From Coturnix japonica (Eukaryota; Chordata; Aves; Galliformes; Phasianidae): 64,000 nucleotides of DNA. A model generated the notes under the pieces. That model was not told where the DNA came from and made no database searches. It worked only from the letters and a program-made list of their open reading frames with translations. Positions 36,901 to 48,900 of the stretch are shown here, one piece after another (the stretch's first letter is position 1; each line of letters begins with the position of its first letter). The DNA lies in NCBI RefSeq assembly GCF_001577835.2, contig NC_029519.1, forward strand, positions 75,346,363-75,410,362. Reading direction: 5' to 3'. The position numbers and the translations under genes were made by a program.

Positions 36901-37844
36901 CCTCCTTGCCAATCCTTTTTTATAACTGTGTGCCATGTTTGTTGTTTTCTGTTCTCCTGCTGTTATGATGGTTTTGAACAAGCAGTAACCGAGGACAGTT
37001 GTTCAAAACTAAATTAAAATAGATAGGGTGGGTTGTGAAGAAGCATGCAGCAATTACCATGAGGAAATTCCTGGTTCTGGTGCAGGCTGAAAGGAATCTC
37101 TAATTTTTCATACTCTGAGCAAAAGAATGAGAAAGTTATTCCCTTTCCCCTGCCTACAAACAGGGGGGGGAGATATCAGTGATGCTCAGCACCACGTTCA
37201 CTTACTCCACAGTAGGTGGGAATGCCACACATTGCTCCTGCAGGGCTGTCAGCTGGATCTAAAGGGATGGCAAACTGAGGAATATCAGTCCCAGCACCCA
37301 CTCCTGCAACAACTTACACACGATCCTAAGGATGGGGCCAGGGGTTCACCAAGAAATTCCTGGGCTTAGAGAGCAAGTAATGCCAGAATCGAAAGGGGAA
37401 CAAAGGTTTCACTGGAAGGAAGAGCCAAGGCACGTCTAGAGCAAGCAGAGGAACAAAGCCAAGCTAGAACAAGATGAGGAAGACCTGACTGCAGCAAAAA
37501 ACTCTGAAAAGCTATTCTACTCTATTCAGAATCAGCTGAAGCCCTCTAAAGGAAGCTTTACTCCTGGCAGAGCAGTATTTGTATGTTCCCTCTTATCTAC
37601 CTCCATTAAAGTCCCACCAGGTTACTTACAGAGGTAAGGCCACAGGCAGGATTAAATTAAATACTTTAATTAAAGACAGTGACACTCTTACACAGGATGT
37701 CAGAAATTGAGCACTAACATACAAGCTGTTCTGGTCTAAGCACAGCAGACATATACCTCCTCATAATGCATGCCTCTTTACAACCAACAGGATGTCTGAA
37801 CGTGGTCACAGTGTAAACAACAAACAGAAAGGACTTCCATCACC

Positions 37845-37850
37845 TTTAAT
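37845..37850 (-). terminator. Candidate poly(A) signal of gene B
   Basis: ATTAAA on the minus strand lies about 430 nt below the gene B stop. A GT-rich element (CTGTTTGTTGTTTACACTG) follows. A second ATTAAA lies at 37665-37670. Confidence 0.35.
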
Positions 37851-38282
37851 ATACTGGCAAAGCCCACAGAGACCACAAATACTTGTCTCAATATAGCTGG
37901 GTCAGTTGTCACAGAGATATGCTCTAACATGTTAGAGACCAAAACCAGCTGCAAACATCTCTAGAGCATTGTTGGCTCTATTTATGTCATGGTTACACTT
38001 GGTCAACTCTGATTTAAAAATCAAAGCAAGCAAAATTTTCCCCCACTTTAGCACCAAGTAGCAGATTTACTGAACTAAGCCCTTACTGGCAATGCAGTGA
38101 TGTGAAAAGAGAGGACTATTTAAAAACCATCAAACAGAACAGACACATAAGACACAGTCCCCTCCCCCCAGTTTCCTCAGTACGGTGGGATGTACGTGTT
38201 TGCAACATGAACTCCAAAAGGCTGCTTCATACAGCTGCGCTTTAAAAACCACTGAGCAGGTGATACAGCTGGTCTCCTGGAT

Positions 38283-38354
38283 TCAGTTCAGCAGATTTGC
38301 AGTTACACAGTCACACAGATTTCTCTTTTCCACCTGAAGAAGCAGTGTTTCTGT
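38283..38354 (-). CDS. Gene B exon 4: C-terminus and stop
   Basis: The acceptor is CCTCTTGCAG. The exon reads TETLLLQVEKRNLCDC then VTANLLN and TGA at 38283-38285. It is easily missed because it is only 72 nt with a small open frame. The identification rests on the in-frame TETLLL and EKRxLCDC motifs, the correct phase and the acceptor. The tail is two residues longer than in gene A and unlike it. Confidence 0.87.
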   Translation of the reverse strand, partial: TETLLLQVEKRNLCDCVTANLLN

Positions 38355-41300
38355 CTGCAAGAGGAAGGGACAAAAGCAACACCGAAAATGAAATGTCAGC
38401 TCTATAAAACCACTTAGCTCCCAAAGAAAAATCAATTCCACTTCTGTTCTGAAATTGGGAATTAGTTGTACGAGATGAGTCTTAGCACATCAATGAGACA
38501 TATTGCTTTCTGTCTGCAAAGTAATTTAACTTCTGCATGATTAATTGGCATACAAACATGGCAGCACTTCACATGATATGAAGAAATTCAGCTTAGTGCC
38601 CAATAATTTTTTTCACGTTCTGAAGTTGTGTTTGGGAATCAGTGTGATCCAAGACAGAACTACCTCCTTACTGCTATGCGACAAACCAGCTGTGCAAAGT
38701 CCACTTACCAAATCACCAGTTACTGTCTTAAGCAGTTACATGAAAAGGGGCACTATAAAGACGATCAGATCTAAATGCCAATGAAACCCACCCTTCATAT
38801 GCCTTTCTTGTGATTTTGCTATCAGATGGGATGGCCTCATGATTAAAGGCTATTTTTTAAAGTTATGACATCTATTGATCTGCAGCAGCTAAAGGCTCTC
38901 AGAGAAGAGCTGGGCTACAACACTCTGCTTAACTCCTGCCTTCTCAGTACAGGAAGATGCATCTATTGGGCAGACTGTTTTCTCAGCTGACAAATCTCTC
39001 ATCACAGCCCTGTGGCATTATCTGAAATCAGATATCACTTTTGATCATTTCAGCTACCCTGCAAGACTGAAAAGATCTGATTAGACTTTACTAATTACCT
39101 GAAAGACGCTCAACCACCACCCTCTAACCATCTCCTCCACATCTTTTGCAATGGTTTGAATATGGGAAGTTGACAGCTTTGGAGTTAAGCCTCAAGGCTG
39201 CTTACCATCTTATCTATCTTTAATAACATTTCCAAGCTTTGTTTTTACTTTCATGGGTACATCTTACTTAATGGGCTTTGAATGTTCCCAATAACCACTG
39301 ACAGTTTAGAAAGAAATAAAGAACAGAATGAATGGCACTAAGTACATCTTTACTGACTGTTTTGTGAGCAGGATTATAAAGTCATTTGCACAGAGATTTG
39401 TTATTATCCCCTTGGTGGGTCAAAGCACACCAAAGAAATAAAACAAAAAACAGGGCAGGGCTCAGATTCTCAGCCTACAGAAAAACTTCTATAAGCCATC
39501 TAAAGAAATAATAAATAAATAAAACCAGATGCAGAGCTTTTTAAAGCTGTAATGCAACAGCCACTGGACTGGATATGTTTTATGGGAGCTGTTTTATTGC
39601 TTGTTCCCTGCTGGTCTCTGTCTTGAGCAACTTGCAGATGCAGTAGGGAGCTGTCTGTATGCTGCTGGAATTGTTTTGATGGTCACAGACGAGCCCTCTC
39701 CTGGTTCGTGATCAGAGCTGCACCTGCCAGATGCTGTTATTAAGTGGAAAAATCGGGGGTATTCCCACAGAAGATTCCTCAGAGTTGTTTATTGCAGTTA
39801 AAACAATTAATCCAACTTGCAGCCTGCTCCAAGGGGCCAGCAGCAACAGATGGGTGGATTGTAGTATGTGGAAGGGCACAAACAAATCTAGTACTTGCAC
39901 AGGTAGCTGCCAGCCCTTGGAGGTGGTCTGTGACCTTCTCTCACTGCATGAGGAAAATGCATCCAGTCTATCAATCAGTAAGTGATCACCACTTCAGTGT
40001 AGGTTAAAAGCATTGCTTGTCTTGTAAAAAGAACAGGATATAGCCTATGACCTCCATAAAAAGTTATCTGACCTATGCTGGAGTCATTCTGCTTTGTTAG
40101 ACGCCACACAGATCAACACAGGGCCAAATTAAGTGTGAAAACTCTCTGAGCTGTGCAATAAAACTACAGAGTTTCCACTGTTAAGAACTCCAGAGTGAGA
40201 TTTGCAGGCGGAAATTAATGGGAATTTCCTCTCTAAGCTTTTGGGAATCCCTCCCCCTCCAACACAGTTAAAAGCTGTTTAGTCATCAACTAAAATTCCT
40301 ACCTGCAAACAGAAAAGAATTTTTTAAGGAAATGAGTGTCTCCAGTGGGAATATTAACAAAGGCCATTGTATTTTGGGGACAGAAAATTTGCTCCACTCA
40401 GCAGCAAAACAGATCAAAACAGTCAAATGTAAAACATATACGTAGCTGAAAGCAATTGTCTTAAAATACTCAAATTGCATCAAATTGGGCTACAGCAGAA
40501 AAAACATAAGAACTGAAGCACTGTAGGCAGCATTTCTATGATCCAAGTAGTCCTCAAGTAGTAAATATTTCAATGTCTTTTTGAAGATGTAGGCAGAACT
40601 TCTTCATAACTGGGATAGGCCTGTTCTATCCAGAGACACTGAAGGATTTCGATATGGATTCAATTGTTTGGACTCAAAAGTGGTAAGAAAGAGAGAGATC
40701 TGTGGCAAGAACGTATCATGGAGCCACTTTGTCAAGCTTGCTGTCAAACCTACAACTGTGAAACTCATCTATAGGATATTCCTTTCATACTGAACCTTTT
40801 TTTATAACCTTGTTTCCTTTCCTTGGCTTTCTTTTATTTTTATTTTGAAATCGTAAAATGCAGTTGCAGTTTTGGGGCTCAGCTGCTCTATCCTCATTAT
40901 TAGCTTTCAGCTTTGGATATCTATGTTTTACAAAATCATTGATCATTTGTTAACAAGATTTCTTCATGAAAGAGCCCAAAATGTATTTGACCTGTAACTA
41001 CTGAACAGATTTTGTTCAACTGCAAATCCGCTACATACGAATTTAGTTTTGCTTGAATGTTTGTTTTCTGTAGCACGTCACAATTCAAACCATCTTTATT
41101 CCTGCAGCAGCATTTTCATCACGCGCTCTGCTTGGAGTTACTTCAAAGTATTCTTCAGAAATGTCAGTTTGCAGGCTTTGAACTGCGAATGACCTTGACT
41201 GTAGATTGGAAGCACAAAACAGTTTAAATGCCTTCTGCTGAAAAAGCTATGCAAGATGCAGATGCAGCACTTCACCTAAAGGGTACATGGGAGGTGGGGG

Positions 41301-43613
41301 AAAAGATACCCTACTAAGGCTGCTATCTGACAGCAGCTGGGATGCAGCTGGACACTGCAGGCTGCAGTAGCAAGACTCAACTTCTCCCACTGAAGGGGGA
41401 TACTTGGCAAATTCTCCACCCTAACTACAAGCCAAACAAGTTCTAGTTTTGATGCTGTTCTGATTTGTGGCATGCTTCATCTTTAAAGAATCAATGTGAT
41501 GTAAAAAAAAGTAATTAAAAATTCTATGAGATGATGTTTCCTCCCTTAGCCTCCCTCCTAGGACAGAAACACGTGCAATAGCATATTTTATTTTAATGTG
41601 TTTTTTTGTTTGAGCTGACTCTCTCCTTTTCGGCAATAAGAATGATGCTCTGACCTTACCCTCCCTAACACAAAAATTCATGTGTGCACTCAGCATTTGG
41701 AATGAGAATTGCAGTGCTAATAGCTCTAACTTATCCAAGAGAAGGGTAGAGAGCTTAGGTCTGCCAGTTTGCTCTTTATTAAGCTTCCAACTTTCTCTGA
41801 TAACTCAACTGAGAATTTCACAGGTTACTGCCTGGAGGAATGAAATCTGATTACCCAGCATCACCTTAGAAGACAAGACATTACACTCAACTGACAGAGT
41901 CCAGTGCAAAATGCACTTTATCTACTTCTATCCGCAGCATTTTCTTCCATAATAAAATATAAAATCAAAACAAGAAACAAAATAAAAGACCAAAAAGAAG
42001 CTGAATGTTTCCTTACCCGTGTGTCTAGATTATATGCTGTTTTCTTTAAATCCTGCAGAGCCCTCTGCATGAACTCGAATGCATGGCAGTCAACACAGGG
42101 ACGGCCTAGGAAAGCATTTAGGAGAGAGCATGAAGTACCAAGGAGAAGAAATAAACAGTGATTCTGAGCATGATGAATTACAGAAGAAGGTCCATAGTGA
42201 ATACTGACATATGTACTCCTAAATAATCCAGATTTTTCTAAGAGGTCCATCATGATGGTCCACCCAATGTCTCAGTGGTAAAAGAATTACTTTGACAAAT
42301 TTGCATTAATAAAAATCATACGCCTTTCTCCACTGCTTCCTCTGTCATTGTTCTCAACACACATCTTTTCCCTTTCCCACTATCTCTTCTCTTTTGTCAC
42401 AGTTTGTAGAAGTGTGGAAATACTAAATCTATTACTTGAGTCTTCCCTTTTGTTCCACAGTCCGTGAGCACACATTCAACCTCATCTTCTCCAGAAATTC
42501 TCTCCAAAGCCATGACGCTGCTTCCCAGGAAAATTCTGTCTCCTGTTCTCACAAACTTGAACTTAAAACACAAAGCTGATGGAATACAATTGAGATCATT
42601 ATCACTAAGATCGCTTTGACTCCAACTCTGAATACAGTACAGCTTTATAGAAAGCAAGTGGAACAAGCAGCAGATAAACACAATGCCCTGTTATTACAGG
42701 GTATTGCTGATAAGAAGAGTAGTTGCATTCTGGATTAACTGCACTCTTCAAGGTACCTAGATAATCCACACTTATGGTCACAAGGCTTGCTTTGCCTTGA
42801 TCATCATAACACAAAGCAGCTCTATAACAAACAGTAGCACAGAATCTGAACAAACAGGGACATGATGTCTTAGAATTATGAGGCTCTCATGAGGAATGAC
42901 TCCTCTCTCACTGCTGAATCATGACCCAACCTTAGTGTTAACATATATACACTGAATAAAAGGGAAGAAAAGCACTTTTCACTTAAACAACTTGATGCAT
43001 GGACCTGCCATTATGTTTATGACATAAATTGAACTCCACACAGGTTAGCAAAAGAGGTTTAGGTGGTTGAGGGCTGACAAAACATGCTTCTGTGACACCT
43101 TCACTGTGAAATTTTAAAATAAGGACTTCTAACTTTACCAGGAATGAAACAAAAGATGCAAGTCAATGCCAGATGAAATAAATAAGTCTCAAGAATGTCT
43201 CTGAAAAGTAAAGATAATGATTCATGACTGAGAAGACTAAAACAATGAAGGAGCTGCGCAAAATAAGAAGTGCAGAACATTGCTGGATTTCAGTTGCAAG
43301 CAAGACAGAAATAGGCAGGAGAAAAGGGCAAGAGACTAGAGAGCACTGGATGAAGAGGGAAAACAGCACATATTTCAGATCACAGTTTTAAACCAATATA
43401 AACAAGACACTTCCGAAACAGTCAGTAATGTGGTGCCTTGCAATATTAAAACTACAGCACAAGTTGTAAGAGAGCTGTATGGTACATACTTTCAGCTGGT
43501 ATGGCTGTTCCTGCTTCTTGATCAGATCTAGCAGGCTCCATGAGAAGTAGTGCAGCCACAAAAACTAAAGGAACTGTAAGGACTGGTCTTCTCAGAAGGC
43601 AGGGTACCAGCAT
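38283..43613 (-). CDS. Gene B: second NICOL1/C4orf48-like small secreted protein, 94 aa, three coding exons
   Basis: Coding segments on the minus strand are 43490-43613, 42017-42105 and 38283-38354. The protein has a signal peptide (core VLTVPLVFVAALLLMEPARS), a linker EAGTAIPAES, the family core RPCVDCHAFEFMQ, then RALQDLKKTAYNLDTR and TETLLLQVEKRNLCDC, and ends VTANLLN. Cysteines are at 45, 48, 85 and 87, as in gene A. Exon phases and the lengths of the first two coding segments are identical to gene A. The Thr in KKTAY matches the human protein as I recall it, but the last seven residues do not match the human or gene A tail. No damage is visible. This is a paralogue of gene A by tandem duplication; which copy keeps the ancestral role cannot be told from sequence. 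Confidence 0.9.
38355..42016 (-). other. Gene B intron 3
   Basis: This 3662-nt intron has no clear repeat or exon in it. A stretch near 40560-40740 vaguely resembles an old LINE end but is too decayed to call. Confidence 0.8.
42017..42105 (-). CDS. Gene B exon 3: conserved CVDC core
   Basis: This 89-nt exon lies between TTTCCTAG and CGG|gtaagg. It encodes RPCVDCHAFEFMQ and RALQDLKKTAYNLDTR. Against gene A, 12 of 89 bases differ but only one amino acid does (Thr64 for Met64). It uses more A/T-ending codons than gene A (GCA, GAT, AAT, ACA against GCG, GAC, AAC, ACG). Confidence 0.93.
42106..43489 (-). other. Gene B intron 2
   Basis: This 1384-nt intron between the signal-peptide and CVDC exons holds nothing I recognise. 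It shows no obvious similarity to the corresponding intron of gene A. Confidence 0.8.
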
Positions 43614-43634
43614 CGTGGGAACGGGTGCTTCTTT
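43490..43634 (-). CDS. Gene B exon 2 (first coding exon): signal peptide
   Basis: The coding part is 43490-43613, beginning at ATG (residues MLVPCLLRR). It ends GCTGAAA followed by gtatgt, in phase 1, exactly as in gene A. The 5' boundary at about 43634 is less certain, because three AG dinucleotides lie close together after a pyrimidine-rich tract (43627, 43630 or 43634 as first exon base). The upstream frame is open for ten codons without an ATG, which supports the chosen start. Confidence 0.85.
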
Positions 43635-45761
43635 CTTTATCAAGAGACAGAAACAAGACAGGGAGGAACATTATAAATACAAGGCTCTTGTTACAAGGAA
43701 CTTTCTGTTCCTGATGGCTAAAGCAGTGTCAGTTCTCCTCTGAAAGAAAAGAAACAAACAAACAAACCAATTTAAAACAAGCAATCAAAAGATCTACAGC
43801 ACAGGCAGAAGTTCTCTGTACTTTTCCAGAGTAGCATATAAAACCCAACTGGGAATGTCCATAGTCGTGAAGAAGACCAGAAGTCGCTGGTTTTGGTTTC
43901 ATGTGAAGGCCAGGATGCCCACACTGTGATGTCAGCCTTGTTCCTGACTACACAGTCAGAGACCAGAGCACGAACCTGGCCTGCTGTCTTGTTGTTAGAC
44001 ACTGAGATCTGACTTGTAAGGATTTTTAATTGGAGCTGCCTGAAATTGACCTGAACCTCAAAATGTGCTTTTTTCCCACTCGTTTGCATTACTGGTATAC
44101 CATCTTTTTACAAGTACAATAACTAAAGCTAGTTACTGTCATTAACTGCCCACCACATTCATCATAAAATCTTACTCCAGTATGAAGGACAAGACTTCTG
44201 TTAAACCTCTGCAAATTCATAGGTAGAGCGGTGAATACATCAAAACTCTTTGAACTTCTGTTTCCCTCTCCAATCCAAGCTCCAGATAATTTGCAGTCAC
44301 CTATTTGTTCCTAAACATCACAGCCAGGCCACACAATGTCCCGAAGACAGCTTTAATCTGGTTCTGCAACACCCACCCCTGAATACAAATGTTAAATGTT
44401 TGGTAAGTACAAAGGCACCAAACAAAGCATTTTCTTGACCCAACAAGTAAACTGTTCAGATCAAGAGGAAACACAAGCTGCAACTGCTTGTTAGAGATTT
44501 CAATCACGAGCCTCAAGCACCCAAACCAATAAGGTGATCCTTAGTTCAGCCAAGTTTACCTTCTGGTCCTGTGTGTTCAAGGAAAGGGAAGAAAGAATCA
44601 AATAAGATTGTAAGAACACAATAAAATCCACATGAATCATTTCTTTAGCTGAGTTCAGGAAAGCGGGACAACAGACCATTTGATCCTGATTTTTAAGTAG
44701 GTACCTACTAAACAGGAGAGGCTGCATATGAACATCAAGTGCATGTGTGCTGTAGGCAAGAGAACAGAATTCCCTGAAATAGCTGTTTCACATTCAGCAG
44801 TACAATGGAAGGAGACAGAAAGGAAAAGGTTTCTCCCCCCATCTTGCCACAAATACAGAATTGAACAAGTCTCCTCTTTGATCCACGCCAAGTCACTGTT
44901 TCAGACACAGCTCATCTGAAGCTGCAAATTCTGTATGAACACTTGCAGCCTGTGCAAACCAGCAGTTGATTCGGGAAAGGTGCAGCATTACACACATCCC
45001 CTTCCTGTGCATCTCAATCTAAATGTAGGATCAACGTATGAGTTGCTTTCATACTCAGAAGAAAGACACACATAAGCACATACAGAGTAATGAATATATT
45101 TGTGCTCATATCAAGCAATGCATCTGATCATTTCTGTAATCACAAAACAGGGTTTCTTATTCCTCCCACTATTTAGAAGTGACCAAATGTGATCCTTTTT
45201 CTTATTTCTACAGTCCTTACAATAAAGGGATTAAAATCCTAACAAGTGGCTTGGTTACTCTGTTTCAATTAACGATGACCTGAGATCAAAGCAAGTATAA
45301 TCAAAGACACCAGGCTTCACAACAGGAGGCAGCAGTGTTTCCAAGTATCACTACATCAGGATGGTATCAATCTCCTTCCAAAGCACCTAATGCAGGAGCC
45401 TGCTGGTCAGTGAAGGCTGTTCTCATAGTCAACTATCAGTGCTACAGAGGTGCAAAAAAACAAGGCAGGCAGACAGCTCAACTTCTTTCAGGGTACCTCA
45501 CACACCACCCCAACCTCACCTCAGCTTCCTGTGTGAGCCGTGTTGCCAAATAATTGCTCCCTGAGTGCAGCAGTTACCTCAGGTCACATCTGACAACTGC
45601 CTCTCAGTAATTCTATGGGAATTTGCTGTCTGTGAGGAATAATCATGACAGGCTTCCAGGGTGGTCTCTCTCTGCAGCATAACCAGGAACAGAGACATGT
45701 GCACGGTTCTCTTTGTAAGAGAAAAGTCACCCCCTCCAGCAAAGGAAAAAAATATCAGTAC
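43635..45761 (-). other. Gene B 5' UTR intron
   Basis: This interval of about 2.1 kb separates the noncoding first exon from the signal-peptide exon. No open frame or repeat in it stands out. Confidence 0.5.
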
Positions 45762-45836
45762 CTGATCTCTCTCTTGTCTTTGTGGTGGTCTCTTTGAAAT
45801 GGCCGCTGCAAACTGCTAACAGAACAAGTGCAGCTT
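45762..45836 (-). other. Gene B noncoding 5' exon (start approximate)
   Basis: The donor GATCAG|GTACTG sets the end at 45762. It matches the gene A donor and its position relative to the promoter block. It implies a 5' UTR intron of about 2.1 kb before the signal-peptide exon, against 165 nt in gene A. The transcription start is not visible. Confidence 0.55.
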
Positions 45837-45914
45837 TCTGAGCATGTGCACTGTCTCTTTTTAACCTTCCCCTGAAAGAGGTTATTACTATGGGGAGATT
45901 TCTGCCATGGCAAC
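45837..45914 (-). promoter_or_regulatory. Gene B proximal promoter block with RFX-like X-box
   Basis: On the minus strand it begins GTTGCCATGGCA (45903-45914), a near-perfect X-box palindrome. It continues with AAATCTCC, ATAGTAATAACC, GGGGAAGG and CATGCTCAGA. Order and spacing match the gene A block at 32828-32900. RFX binding is inferred from the motif only. Confidence 0.62.
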
Positions 45915-48900
45915 AATGCAGAGCACTGCAGCACAGATTTAAAGAGGAACAGGCTGTGTCTGCCAGGTCTGGGGAAGAATTGTTTCTGCTTTGACATGGC
46001 CCTGCTGTGGGTATGGTTGTTAAAGCAGGGCCATTTGAATCAGCTTACTTCAGTTCAGTGAATGGTCTTCCCCCATTCAGCTCAGCTGGATGCAGTGTCG
46101 AATTCAAGCAACATTCTCGCTCATACCTGAAAATAATCACGATATATTATACCTGCTTTGTGGGAAAGTAGGAACAGCTATTTGGTTGTATGCAAAAACT
46201 GCAGTGCATGTCACAGCTGAGATTTTGGGGAAGGCCAGGAACTGTTCAGCCCACAATATGCCACGTGAAGTGTTGTGGGTTACAGGGCAGTAAGCACTCA
46301 CACATGCCTTCCTGGATGTTCCTGCAATCCCAGCCACAGAGCCATCAGAAACAGCTGCAAGTCAGAAGGCATTAAGCTCCGAAAGGGAACCAGAGTCCAA
46401 ATTCAGGGTGAACTTCACCTCCCTTTTTCAGCCTGCATCTCTGTTCTTCTCTCATCTCATGAGGTATATTCCACAACAGAACACCGAGGGTGCTCTTGCT
46501 GAATGCAGTGCAGGCATGAAACATAGATGATCAAGTGCTCTCATTAAAGCAAAACTAATTTCAGGGGTTCCCCCATCAGAAATTAGACACTTCCAGTTGT
46601 TGTTCAAGTGACTGAGCACAGCTGAGGGCAGCTGCAGTGCTGGGAAGCACATATAGATCTTCTCTGTGCTCTGTGTCTTAAAGGCTCTTAAGGCAAAATC
46701 TGGGGGGCACACTATGCTCAGGAAGGTTGGGGACTATCCACTGTTTCCCAGAAGCAGAAAGTCCTTTTTCAGAGTTACAAATAAATTGCTGGCTAATATT
46801 TTTCTTTCCAACAAGCTTCAAGTCCTGTCTCTCTTGTATAGCCCCGGGGGAATGTTTTCGCTCCCATTAATTCAACTTTTCAAGTCAGATGCTGAGATTC
46901 CTAGTTGTTCAGTGTGCAGCTATGATGTGACATGAAGATCCTGCATCCATGGGCAGTGTCAAGGGAGGATTAACTTCAGCACTTCCATTCTTATACATTA
47001 AAAATCCAGAAAGAAGGGGAATATAATTTTTAGAGACTGTTCTTTTGGGCAAACAAGATTTAGCACAGTTCTGGCATAGATAACCATCTAGGATTTGGTC
47101 TGATTAAGGATCTGTTATACACAAATCACCAATGCCAAACTTTATTCATGGCTATTGTCAGCTATCTAATCTCACTTCCTGTCTTCTTGATAAATAACGT
47201 ACATATACACATATATACATATCAGTATGCCTTTTCTTAACCTGTGCTCTTGATCATTCCAAGTAAATCTTACTTTGTTCTCCCAGCTCCTGCTCCCATC
47301 TCCATCACAGTGATATCAACAAGCAGGCAGCCTCTGGCAGTCTGGGTGTTACCCCCGACTCACTCCCCCAGGCAATGGGCTCCTGACTTCTCACTAAACG
47401 TAAAAAATCTGCATCTGTCATTCCTGGCTGCCAAGTTCCTTGCTCTAATTATCTCATACCAGCTGCTGAGACTCGCTTCTTGAGCTGTCCTGAGCCATGA
47501 GGACTGACCTCCTTTTCGGAGCTTCCATCACATTTCCCTTTCGCTCACCTCTCCCAGTCCCATGCTGAGCACCAGCTTTTCTCTTCACCGAGGCTCATTA
47601 CTTTATCAAGTGAAAACTATTAGTTTACCGAAGTGGAAGTTTTCCACAGAGAAGAAAGTAACCTGGTTTTAGGATATTCCTACTTGAAAAAAAAAATTGT
47701 TTTTGGGGGAAAAAAATCATTTTGACATTTCAAATCGATTGTTTCTGGCTTCGTGCTTCAAAGTTATTTCCTTCTCAAACCTACGCTAAATTGAGTAAAA
47801 ATATATTTCATGCTCAGTTCATGAAATTGAAGAGTGGGAGCAGCTCTTGTCTTAAGATTAGTGCCCACCCTCACCAAAATGGCACAACTGTGACAAAATC
47901 CCTCTGATTTGTTCTTCTCACATGTAAGAAGCGTAGGCAGAGCAGATGCAGGCCCTAGGGCATCCAGATTTCATCCCAAAGATCTGCAGCTGCTCAGCGC
48001 TGCACAGCACACACAGGGGGATTTTGCTGGCAGTGCCTGAAGCAACAGCTTGGGCTGGGCACTGATAGTGGCACTGGGTGAGAACTGGAAGCTCCTGCCT
48101 GCTCTGCTGCCCTCTGGGGTCGTTCACCAGGCGAGAACGCACAGCTTCATTTTGTGATGAAATCGAACATAATGGATTACTTCTTGAGAGCCCCAGCAGC
48201 TAAAAAACATCGAAGCACTGTTTCTGAGGTTTCCATTTTTCATCTCGATAGCAAATGTTTTTATACTATAAATATTTCTGTGGGATTGATAGAAAAGCTC
48301 AAGCTTTTTCTCTAAGCTACCGCTTGGTCTCTCCCTGGCTCTTAAATCTAATTCTCTGTCACAGCAGAAAACTCTCTTCTCTCACTAAAGATAACACATT
48401 CCATCACTTCTTCTGCAGACACCTCTATGCTTTCTCACAGCCTGCCCTCTAAATCATGGTAAGAACCTCCCCATAGAGGTGCCATCCCCACTTGCATCAA
48501 AGCCCCTTTAAAGCCTTCCCTCTGCCACAAATCCTACAAAGCCTGGCAGAGCCTGGTGAGAAAGCTGGCTGTGAGTTCTGCTGCTATGCAAATGCACTGC
48601 TTCCAGCAATTTCTGCCTCACACCTCTCCCCGATCCACCCCATAAACTGCTGGGCTGGATGCCACAGGGCAGGGCCTTTCCCTGTCAGCATGGCACCATT
48701 AAGAAGAAATGGAGTTTTCTTTTGCTCCCCTAACACGTCTCACATAACTTGGTTGTGGCAATGGTTCCTCCTCCCTTTTCCCCACCAGTAATTTTAGGAA
48801 TAATCTCCTTGTCAGTAATTCTGATTCCTGCAGGCTCTATCTGTCACAGTATGGCTCATATGGAATAATTCGAGGCCCCCAAAGTGTTGAGTTCCAGCAC

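Larger units (their letters stand above)
32901..37844. other. Intergenic region between gene A promoter and gene B 3' end
   Basis: About 4.9 kb separates the two genes. It holds the 18-bp tandem repeat, a CR1 end and two decayed LINE-like relics. A plus-strand open frame of 173 codons at 32622-33143 crosses the gene A promoter antisense and shows no domain. Confidence 0.55.

Noticed and set aside
40560-40740. Possible LINE tail in gene B intron 3 (CAGAACTTCTTCATAACTGG)
   Set aside because: Only one or two short motifs match; too weak to call.
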